Shown here piece by piece: positions 4,891 through 10,849 of a DNA stretch of 10,849 bases. Position 1 is the stretch's first letter; every line of letters begins with the position of its first letter. Source of the DNA: an uncultured Micrococcaceae bacterium (lineage in GTDB: Bacteria; Actinomycetota; Actinomycetes; Actinomycetales; Micrococcaceae); assembly GCA_937896705.1 (NCBI GenBank), contig CALBOC010000296.1, positions 1 through 10,849 on the forward strand, written 5' to 3'. A program made the position numbers and the translations under genes. Below the pieces are notes generated by a model that saw nothing but the letters and a program-made list of their open reading frames with translations, was not told where the DNA came from and ran no database searches.

Positions 4891-5754
4891 ATGGTTCAGT
4901 TATCTGCGCCAAGCGCCTCCGAGCGGCGATTTATGCCGCCGGCTGTGGCGGTCTCGACCGTTGCGTTTGCGCTGCATCCACCCGTTGATGCCAACGTGGC
5001 AGACCCTGGGACTGGCGAGGTGATTTCGACCTGGGGTGAGTATGCCGGACGCGAGGGCGCTCGCGATGAGCACTCGACCACGCTGTGGTTGCCCTTGGTT
5101 CGCCGGACGCGTCCGCCATTTGATGGTGGTTGGGCACTGCCGGGAGGACCCATTCCGTGGGACGAAGATTTGGATCAAACGGCAGCTCGAACCTTGCAGG
5201 AAGCAGTGCTGCGCTCCCCCGCATATCTTGAGCAGCTCTACAGCTTTGGCGCCACGACGAGATCAGCCACTGCACAACGCCTCGTCACGATTGCCTACTG
5301 GGGCTTATATGGCGCACTCGATCTAACATCGCCGCCTAGTCCGCAGCCTTCCCGAGATGTGGCTTCCGACGTCGCTAGTGCCGTCCCGGACGCGGTGACC
5401 GAATTTTCTGGCGCCCTGGTGGCCAGCGCTGATGCCAACGTTGCGTGGTTCTCGATTGACCGGCTGCCCGAGCTGGCATTCGATCACGCCGAAATTATCG
5501 AGTATGCGGTCTGGCGGCTCCGGCAGCGCACCGAGTATTCCATGGTGGCTCATCGGTTCCTCGGTCGCGAATTTACCTTGGCCCAGTTGCGCCGGGTGCA
5601 CGAGGCCATTTTGGGTGAGCAACTTGATCCCGCCAATTTTCGGCGAGACATGCTGGCCCACGGGCAGCTGGAAGATACCGGACGGGTGGAACAAGGCACC
5701 CCACACCGTCCCGCGCGGCTTTACCGTTTCACAGCAAAACCTCAACAGGCATAA
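4891..5754 (+). CDS. nrtR: NrtR, Nudix-related transcriptional repressor of NAD biosynthesis
   Basis: NrtR proteins join a Nudix-like sensor domain to a C-terminal winged helix and repress NAD synthesis genes; ADP-ribose or another NAD derivative releases DNA. In this 287-residue protein the sensor spans about 17-195. Its Nudix box (86-108) keeps GPIPWDE but has RTLQEAVL where REUxEExG is required, so hydrolysis is probably lost, as in other NrtR repressors. The winged helix (about 215-281) shows FTLAQLRRVHEAILGEQLDPANFRR (228-252) and ends with the typical RPARLYRF (273-280). Two low-complexity inserts (about 31-64 and 143-180) lengthen the sensor domain. The start chosen is the ATG at 4891, preceded by GGAAAGGA (4879-4886). 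An in-frame GTG at 4867 with AAGGG four bases upstream would add eight residues and cannot be excluded. The gene heads the nadABC operon and sits beside a matching operator. Confidence 0.92.
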   Translation: MVQLSAPSASERRFMPPAVAVSTVAFALHPPVDANVADPGTGEVISTWGEYAGREGARDEHSTTLWLPLVRRTRPPFDGGWALPGGPIPWDEDLDQTAARTLQEAVLRSPAYLEQLYSFGATTRSATAQRLVTIAYWGLYGALDLTSPPSPQPSRDVASDVASAVPDAVTEFSGALVASADANVAWFSIDRLPELAFDHAEIIEYAVWRLRQRTEYSMVAHRFLGREFTLAQLRRVHEAILGEQLDPANFRRDMLAHGQLEDTGRVEQGTPHRPARLYRFTAKPQQA

Positions 5755-5784
5755 GCCCTCTCAATCCGAATACCTAGGAGTCGA

Positions 5785-7098
5785 ATGACAAGCGTTGCAA
5801 ATCTGATCGCGACCGCCGCCGAAACCGAACGACGCAGTCGCACAATGTTGGGCGATACGATCACCTTTGGCCAGCCAGCGACCACGACAACCACCTGTGA
5901 CAGTCAACTGACCGCAGAACCATGGCAGATCGATACCGAGCCCGGATACGGGCCGGGAGCTTCGACGCACGATGAGGCTCCGGCTACTGCCCCGCAGCAG
6001 GGCGCTATCCCCGCGAGCTACACGCAGGCAACAGCCGCAGAGCTCCACGAACGAATTGTTGCTGCTAAAGCTCAGTTGGGTGCCCGCGTGAAAATTTTGG
6101 GGCACTTTTATCAACGTGATGAAGTCGTCCAACACGCCGATTTCGTGGGCGATTCGTTCATGCTTGCCCAGGCCGCTAAAGATCACCCCGAAGCCGAGGC
6201 GTTTATTTTCTGCGGGGTGCATTTTATGGCTGAAACCGCGGATATTTTATCGTCAGATAACCAAGCCGTGATGCTCCCGAACCTCGCGGCAGGGTGCTCG
6301 ATGGCCGACATGGCCACCATCGACCAGGTCGAATCGGCCTGGCAACAACTTACTGACGCGCTCGGTGCCCCCGAGGGTGAGAAGGCTGAGGTCATCCCGG
6401 TGACCTATATGAACTCATCGGCTGCGATTAAAGCGTTTTGTGGTCGAAATGGGGGCATCGTGTGCACGTCTTCGAATGCCGCGACCGTGCTGGAGTGGGC
6501 GTTTGAACGCGGTAAGCGGGTTATATTCTTCCCGGATCAGCATCTCGGACGCAATACAGCCAAAGCCATGGACATTCCTGAAGAGCACATGCCGCTGTGG
6601 CGCCCCTACCTGCCCCTGGGCGGCAATACCGTCGAACAGCTCCAAGATGCCAAAGTCATTTTGTGGAATGGGTTCTGTTCGGTTCATAAGCGTTTCACCG
6701 TCGCCCAGATCGACAAAGCTCGCGCTGATTACGATGACGTGCAGGTCATCGTGCATCCGGAGTGCCCTGCCCCGGTCGTCGATGCCGCCGATGGGGTGGG
6801 CTCAACCGAATACATTCGTAAGTCGATTGCCGCGGGCAAACCCGGCGATGTGTTCGCCGTCGGGACTGAGATCAATTTGGTCAACCGTCTCCAAGCTCAG
6901 CACCCGGACATGACGATCTTCTGCCTCGATCCGGTGGTGTGCCCGTGTTCGACGATGTACCGAATTCACCCGGCATATCTCGCGTGGGTCTTGGAAGAGT
7001 TCGTTGCTGGGCGCGTGGTGAACCAGATATCGGTAGATCCGGGTGCGGCGACCGATGCCGAGGTGGCATTGGAGCGGATGCTGGCGGCTCGGCCGTGA
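5785..7098 (+). CDS. nadA: Quinolinate synthase NadA ([4Fe-4S] enzyme)
   Basis: NadA condenses iminoaspartate from NadB with dihydroxyacetone phosphate to give quinolinate in the cytoplasm. The 437-residue protein has a poorly conserved N-terminal extension of about 85 residues, then three related domains. Conserved blocks are LGHFYQRDEV (105-114), DFVGDSFMLAQ (119-129), NLAAGCSMADM (166-176), YMNSSAAIKAFCG (208-220), FPDQHLGRN (249-257), WNGFCSVH (294-301), HPECP (324-328) and DPVVCPCSTMYR (382-393). The cluster ligands by alignment are C171, C298 and one cysteine of the CPC pair, most likely C386. AGGAG (5776-5780) lies four bases before the ATG. nrtR ends 30 bases upstream, and the stop overlaps the nadB start by four bases. 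The Fe-S cluster explains the desulfurase gene in the same operon. Confidence 0.97.
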   Translation: MTSVANLIATAAETERRSRTMLGDTITFGQPATTTTTCDSQLTAEPWQIDTEPGYGPGASTHDEAPATAPQQGAIPASYTQATAAELHERIVAAKAQLGARVKILGHFYQRDEVVQHADFVGDSFMLAQAAKDHPEAEAFIFCGVHFMAETADILSSDNQAVMLPNLAAGCSMADMATIDQVESAWQQLTDALGAPEGEKAEVIPVTYMNSSAAIKAFCGRNGGIVCTSSNAATVLEWAFERGKRVIFFPDQHLGRNTAKAMDIPEEHMPLWRPYLPLGGNTVEQLQDAKVILWNGFCSVHKRFTVAQIDKARADYDDVQVIVHPECPAPVVDAADGVGSTEYIRKSIAAGKPGDVFAVGTEINLVNRLQAQHPDMTIFCLDPVVCPCSTMYRIHPAYLAWVLEEFVAGRVVNQISVDPGAATDAEVALERMLAARP

Positions 7099-8696
7099 TC
7101 GTCGTGGTCGGGGCCGGCGTTGCTGGCCTGACCGCGGTAGATCAGCTGGCAGCCGAGGGCGTGGCGGTAACGCTGGTGACCGCCGGTCGTTTCGGTGTCG
7201 ACGAGATTGCGGTTGGGAATACCGCCCTGGCCCAGGGTGGTATCGCCGCTGCTGTCGGGCCCACCGATTCTCCGGCCTCACACGCTGCGGATACTGTCAC
7301 CGCCGGCGCCGGGCTGGTGGATGCAGACGTCGCGACTCTGCTTGCCGAACAGGGCGTGACGTGTGTCAACGACTTGCTCGCCGAAGGCTTCCCGGCAGAC
7401 CGTGATGAAAACGGCGACCTGATCTTCGGACTGGAAGGCGCCCACAGTACGCCACGCATCGTACATGCCGGCGAGGATCGTTCGGGTGCCGCGCTTTCTG
7501 CCTTCCTGACGAAGAAAGCCCAGCACCATATTGCCAACGGCACGGTCCGACTGATTCAAAGGGCTACGCTGACACAGTTCGCCACGGAAAACGGGCGGAT
7601 CACCGGGGTGTATTACACCACGCCCGAGGGCCACGAACGACTGCACGCTACTGCAGTCATTCTGGCCACCGGTGGGTTCGCCGGCCTGTATGCCAATACG
7701 TCGAGTTCTGCGGCCGTGACCGGGCGCGGGATACTGGCTGCGGCCAACGCCGGCGCCGTGCTGGCAGATCTAGAGTTCGTACAATTTCATCCGACCGTGT
7801 TGCCGTCCTCGGGCGAGCTTATTTCCGAAGCCGTCCGGGGTGCCGGAGCGGTCCTGCGCGACACGACCGGCAAGCGTTTTATGGTCGACGCGCATCCGGA
7901 TGCTGAGTTGGCACCACGAGATGTCGTGTCTCGAGCCAGCGCTGCGGTGCTGCAGCGCGAGGGGACGTCGTCGGTGTGGTTGGATGCCACCGTGATTGAC
8001 CAGCTCCAGGGACCCGGCACGCTGGCACGACGGTTTCCGGTGCTCACTCAGCGGTTAGCTGCCCACGGGCTCGATTGGACCACCGAGTGGGTTCCCGTCG
8101 CTCCGGCGGCGCACTATTGCATGGGTGGTGTCGCAACCGATACCTGGGGCCGCAGTTCCGTCCCGGGGCTCTATGCCGTCGGTGAGGCCGCTTCGACCGG
8201 TGTGCACGGGGCCAACCGGTTGGCGTCGAATTCGTTGTTGGAAGGTCTCGTCTTTGGGTCGAGGGCAGCACAGGCTGCCCGGGCGGATCCCAACCATCCC
8301 GCCTGGCCACTGGAGGAATCGTTGCGCCAGCTCATGGCTACCGCACGCACCGTAGGGTACGTGCCCTCCTCGGTGTCTCCCTCACCTGAGACTGAAGCAA
8401 AACTTCGGGCACTCACTCAACAGTATGCCGGGTTAGTGCGTGACCGAGTTGGGCTAACCACCCTGCTGGCAGCACTAGATGATATCGATCACCCGCTCAC
8501 CCCGTTGGTCCGAGTACTGAGTACGGCGGCGCTGGCGAGAACTGAATCTCGTGGCGGGCATTGGCGCCAAGACTATCCAACACCTGACCCAACCCAGGCC
8601 ACCCGGACCGCGTGGCGTCTCACGCCATATGGTCAGACCGAGTCCGGGTACCCGCGCACAGCAACCAAGGAGCTTTACCATCATGTTGACGCCTAA
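7095..8696 (+). CDS. nadB: L-aspartate oxidase NadB
   Basis: This FAD enzyme oxidises L-aspartate to iminoaspartate, the first step of de novo NAD synthesis, using oxygen or fumarate. It belongs to the succinate dehydrogenase/fumarate reductase flavoprotein family. The 533 residues fit the family. The FAD-binding GAGVAG (6-11) opens the protein. Further marks are GNTALAQGGIAAAV (41-54), the H117 to R121 segment AHSTPR, ATGGFAGLY (191-199), FVQFHPT (228-234), SEAVRGAGA (244-252), PRDVVSRA (274-281) with R279 as likely catalytic arginine, HYCMGG (340-345), and GEAASTGVHGANRLASNSLLEG (363-384). The start is the GTG at 7095, which overlaps the nadA stop as GTGA and puts the FAD motif at the usual place. 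The same frame is open back to 6939 but that part lies inside nadA. There is no good ribosome site, so translation is probably coupled to nadA. Confidence 0.96.
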   Translation: MIVVVGAGVAGLTAVDQLAAEGVAVTLVTAGRFGVDEIAVGNTALAQGGIAAAVGPTDSPASHAADTVTAGAGLVDADVATLLAEQGVTCVNDLLAEGFPADRDENGDLIFGLEGAHSTPRIVHAGEDRSGAALSAFLTKKAQHHIANGTVRLIQRATLTQFATENGRITGVYYTTPEGHERLHATAVILATGGFAGLYANTSSSAAVTGRGILAAANAGAVLADLEFVQFHPTVLPSSGELISEAVRGAGAVLRDTTGKRFMVDAHPDAELAPRDVVSRASAAVLQREGTSSVWLDATVIDQLQGPGTLARRFPVLTQRLAAHGLDWTTEWVPVAPAAHYCMGGVATDTWGRSSVPGLYAVGEAASTGVHGANRLASNSLLEGLVFGSRAAQAARADPNHPAWPLEESLRQLMATARTVGYVPSSVSPSPETEAKLRALTQQYAGLVRDRVGLTTLLAALDDIDHPLTPLVRVLSTAALARTESRGGHWRQDYPTPDPTQATRTAWRLTPYGQTESGYPRTATKELYHHVDA

Positions 8697-9537
8697 CATT
8701 GTGACCGATGCGGTGACTCGGGCCCTGGCCGAGGACGCCCCGTGGGGTGATATTAGCGTGACCGCTTCAATCCCTTCAACGATGCAGTTTCAGGCGAACC
8801 TCGTGGCACGTCAACCCGGACGGTTTGCCGGTGGCCCGGTGCTGACAGAGACGTTCCGCCAGGTGGACCCGCGCATCACGGTGTCACAGCTGGTCGCCGA
8901 AGGCACGGAGTTTTCCGCCGGTGCGGTCCTGGCCTCTGTCGAAGGCCCGGCTGCTGGCATCCTAACGGCCGAACGGGTCGCGCTAAACTTTGTGCAGCGA
9001 CTGTCCGGGATTGCCACGTTCACGGCACAGTTTGTTGCCGAAGTGACCAGCGTCGAGGCATCGGCTCGAATCGCGGACACCCGCAAAACCACCCCGGGAC
9101 TGCGAGCGCTAGAAAAGCATGCGGTGATGGCCGGCGGCGGGATCAACCATCGGTTTAGTCTCTCGGATGCGGTGATGCTGAAAGACAATCACTTGGCCGC
9201 TCTCGGGGCGACCGAGGGCACCGGGTTGACCGAAGCGATTTTGCAGGTGAAGTCCACGGTCGGTCACACCACCTCGATCATCGTCGAAGTCGACGAGCTG
9301 TCCCAAGTCGAATCGGTGTTAGCGGCCGGGGTGACTGGCATTCTGCTCGACAACTTCTCGCTGGCCGACTTGCGGGCCGGGGTGGAGCTCATTGAAGGTC
9401 GCTGTGTGGCAGAGGCTTCCGGTGGCGTCACACTTGATACGGTGGCAGAAATAGCCCAGACTGGCGTCGACATTATTTCGGTTGGCGCCCTCACCCACGG
9501 TGCTGCCGCACTCGATCTTGGATTGGACGCTGCCTAA
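8683..9537 (+). CDS. nadC: Nicotinate-nucleotide pyrophosphorylase (carboxylating) NadC
   Basis: NadC, or quinolinate phosphoribosyltransferase, turns quinolinate and PRPP into nicotinate mononucleotide, CO2 and pyrophosphate. It joins the de novo branch to the common NAD route. The 284-residue length is standard. Visible active-site residues by comparison with the M. tuberculosis enzyme are R106 in LNFVQRLSG, R134 and K135 in DTRKTTPG, H156 and R157 in GGGINHRFSL, K167 in MLKDNH, E202 in VEVDE and D223 in LLDNFS. The C-terminal EASGGV (244-249) and SVGALTHG (266-273) bind phosphate. The ATG at 8683 has AAGGAG (8667-8672) ten bases upstream. An upstream in-frame ATG at 8551 lies within nadB and would add 44 unrelated residues. 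The gene overlaps nadB by 14 bases. Confidence 0.97.
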   Translation: MLTPNIVTDAVTRALAEDAPWGDISVTASIPSTMQFQANLVARQPGRFAGGPVLTETFRQVDPRITVSQLVAEGTEFSAGAVLASVEGPAAGILTAERVALNFVQRLSGIATFTAQFVAEVTSVEASARIADTRKTTPGLRALEKHAVMAGGGINHRFSLSDAVMLKDNHLAALGATEGTGLTEAILQVKSTVGHTTSIIVEVDELSQVESVLAAGVTGILLDNFSLADLRAGVELIEGRCVAEASGGVTLDTVAEIAQTGVDIISVGALTHGAAALDLGLDAA

Positions 9538-10694
9538 TGTTATATCTTGATGCCGCCGCTACTGCCCCACTGCGTGCCGAAGCTCGCCACGCGATGCTGG
9601 CCGTATTAGATGGCGGCCCGGCCAATGCCTCCTCGGTGCATACCCCGGGGAAAACTGCCAAGGCCACGCTCCAACAGGCCCGGGAAGCTGTGGCGCATGC
9701 CTTCGGAGCGACTCCGAGTGAGGTGGTCTTTACTGCCGGTGGGACAGAAGCTAATAATCTTGCGCTCAAAGGGATTGCCCTGGCGGCCCCACGGGGTAAG
9801 CATATTGTCACGACGGCAATTGAGCATTCTTCGATTCGTAAGAGCTGCGAGTTTTTAGCGCGAGTCGCGAACTTTGAGATCACCGAAATCGGCGTAGATT
9901 CTCACGGCCGCGTCGACGAAGAAGCCGCTATGGCGGCGATTCGTCCCGACACCACGTTGGTCTCGGTAGGCCTGGCCAATGGGGAGGTCGGCACCGTGCA
10001 GTCCCTGGAGCGTATTGCTCAAACAGCCCGCGCGGCCGGAGCGGTCATGCACACCGATGCGGTCCAAGCCGCCGCATCGCTGCCCGTGAGTTTCGGGTCG
10101 GGCGGTTGGCCGGGTGAGATCGTGGATGCGATGTCGATCGCCTCGCACAAATTTGGGGGCCCGCAGGGGGCCGGGGCCCTGTTGATCCGGCAGGGCATCG
10201 AGTTTGAACCCTTGCTGCACGGTGGCGGTCAGGAGTCCGGGCACCGCGCGGGCACCGAAAACCTCGCGGCTATTGCCGGATTTAGCGCCGCGGTCACGGC
10301 CGTCATGAGTCAAGCTGGTTCGCGAGCCCAAACCATGGCCACGCAACGCGACGACTTTGTGGCCACCATCCTGGAGCACGTCGCCGGCGCACAACTCACC
10401 GGGCACCCTACCGAACGGGTCCCCAACCACGCCTCATTTGTTATCGAAGGCTTCTCGGGCGAATCGCTGGTGGTTGATTTGGATATCGCCGGCATCGCGG
10501 CGTCCTCGGGCTCTGCCTGCTCAGCCGGCAAGAAAGCACCGTCCGGGATTTTATTAGCGATGGGCTACGACCCGGATGTGGCGGTTACCGCCTTACGGTT
10601 CACCTTCCCCGACCCGCTCGATGATGCCGCATATGAGCGGCTGGTCCAGACGGCACTGAACGTCTTCGCCCAGCACACCGCGCTGGTGCGGTAG
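9537..10694 (+). CDS. Cysteine desulfurase (NifS/IscS family, class V aminotransferase fold)
   Basis: This PLP enzyme takes sulfur from L-cysteine as an enzyme-bound persulfide, leaving alanine. The 385-residue protein has all key parts: GGTEANNLALKG (68-79), H97 in AIEHSSIR stacking on the cofactor, N148 in GLANGEVG, D174 and Q177 in HTDAVQA, the PLP lysine K205 in SHKFGGPQGAGAL, RAGTENL (237-243), and the persulfide cysteine C328 in SSGSACSAG. R354 in LRFTF matches the substrate-binding arginine. The ATG shares one base with the nadC stop (TAATG), so it is the last gene of the NAD operon and translation is coupled. No scaffold gene is nearby. Its likely job is assembling or repairing the [4Fe-4S] cluster of NadA, though a more general role is possible. 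Confidence 0.93.
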   Translation: MLYLDAAATAPLRAEARHAMLAVLDGGPANASSVHTPGKTAKATLQQAREAVAHAFGATPSEVVFTAGGTEANNLALKGIALAAPRGKHIVTTAIEHSSIRKSCEFLARVANFEITEIGVDSHGRVDEEAAMAAIRPDTTLVSVGLANGEVGTVQSLERIAQTARAAGAVMHTDAVQAAASLPVSFGSGGWPGEIVDAMSIASHKFGGPQGAGALLIRQGIEFEPLLHGGGQESGHRAGTENLAAIAGFSAAVTAVMSQAGSRAQTMATQRDDFVATILEHVAGAQLTGHPTERVPNHASFVIEGFSGESLVVDLDIAGIAASSGSACSAGKKAPSGILLAMGYDPDVAVTALRFTFPDPLDDAAYERLVQTALNVFAQHTALVR

Positions 10695-10711
10695 TCGGAT
10701 TCTACAACCCC

Positions 10712-10739
10712 TTGACTTCATTTAGACTGCGCGTAAGGT
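10712..10739 (+). promoter_or_regulatory. Possible promoter for a gene right of the window
   Basis: TTGACT (10712-10717) and TAAGGT (10734-10739) are separated by 16 bases. The first matches five of six -35 positions, and the second fits the loose TANNNT pattern of actinobacterial -10 boxes. The predicted start falls near 10746, inside the adjacent palindrome. No open frame begins in the remaining bases. Confidence 0.4.
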
Positions 10740-10744
10740 ACCAA

Positions 10745-10762
10745 GTGAGACATATATCACAC
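10745..10762. promoter_or_regulatory. Operator-like 18-bp imperfect palindrome
   Basis: The sequence GTGAGACATATATCACAC is symmetric at 14 of 18 positions (GTGnGAnATATnTCnCAC). It lies over the start site of the candidate promoter just upstream. It is flanked by a wider 6-bp inverted pair, CTGCGC (10727-10732) and GCGCAG (10765-10770). It looks like a binding site for a dimeric repressor, but I cannot name the regulator. The GTGA and TCAC arms are eight bases apart, not the six of a CRP/GlxR site. Confidence 0.4.
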
Positions 10763-10849
10763 GTTGCGCAGGTATCGTGGAGCAGACACGCCAACCCCAC
10801 TATCTGAGGCAGTGCTGTTCTGCTCGTCGGTATGAGCCGCAGTCAAGGA

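Noticed and set aside
6939..7094. Upstream extension of nadB inside nadA
   Set aside because: The 52 added residues match nothing in aspartate oxidases, which begin with the FAD-binding GxGxxG strand. The GTG at 7095 overlapping the nadA stop is the natural start.
8551..8682. Upstream start of nadC inside nadB
   Set aside because: It would add 44 unrelated residues, whereas the ATG at 8683 has AAGGAG ten bases upstream and gives the usual NadC length.
10690..10709. Terminator for the NAD operon just after the desulfurase gene
   Set aside because: Only a 4-bp GTAG/CTAC pair that includes part of the stop region is visible, too weak to call.
1..10849. CRISPR array, insertion sequence or phage attachment site, including at tRNA-Gln
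   Set aside because: There are no spaced short repeats, no transposase or integrase frame, and no duplicated tRNA 3' end in the window.

Overview
The window looks like chromosomal DNA of a high-G+C Gram-positive bacterium (Actinobacteria), probably order Micrococcales and plausibly a Micrococcaceae relative. The evidence is a tRNA-Gln just upstream of glmU, an NrtR-controlled nadABC locus ending in a cysteine desulfurase gene, a long N-terminal extension on NadA, many GTG and TTG starts, and acidic, alanine- and valine-rich proteins. The G+C content is only moderately high for that group, so genus-level placement is a guess. No mobile element, CRISPR array or rRNA is visible.

Left part, minus strand (1-2844): an envelope and tRNA region. 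Reading in the direction of transcription, it holds an unusual acidic, membrane-anchored protein with three Rho-N/SAP-like repeats (1798-2844), a candidate terminator hairpin, tRNA-Gln(UUG) with a hairpin in its 5' leader, and glmU (109-1563), the bifunctional enzyme that makes UDP-N-acetylglucosamine for peptidoglycan. Positions 1-108 hold only a hairpin past the glmU stop.

Middle part, minus strand (2955-4707): a compact damage-repair cluster, ogt-tag-DJ-1/PfpI, closed by a 16-bp hairpin. Ogt reverses O6-alkylguanine, Tag excises 3-methyladenine, and the DJ-1/PfpI protein may handle carbonyl or glycation damage. The Tag protein lacks the zinc-ligand residues of the classical family.

Right part, plus strand (4807-10694): the de novo NAD operon. 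A TTGACA promoter overlaps a near-perfect palindrome with a GT-N7-AC core at its predicted start site. It drives nrtR (a Nudix-like repressor with a winged helix), nadA, nadB, nadC and a cysteine desulfurase. The last four genes overlap or abut, implying tight translational coupling. NadB oxidises aspartate to iminoaspartate, NadA (a [4Fe-4S] enzyme) condenses it with dihydroxyacetone phosphate to quinolinate, and NadC converts quinolinate to nicotinate mononucleotide. The desulfurase most likely supplies sulfur for the NadA cluster, and NrtR closes a feedback loop by sensing an NAD-related metabolite.

The final 155 bases hold no gene but contain a promoter-like sequence and an 18-bp imperfect palindrome that may control an unseen gene to the right. 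Most of the window is ordinary core metabolism. The acidic repeat protein, the zinc-less Tag and the two operator-like palindromes most deserve a second look.
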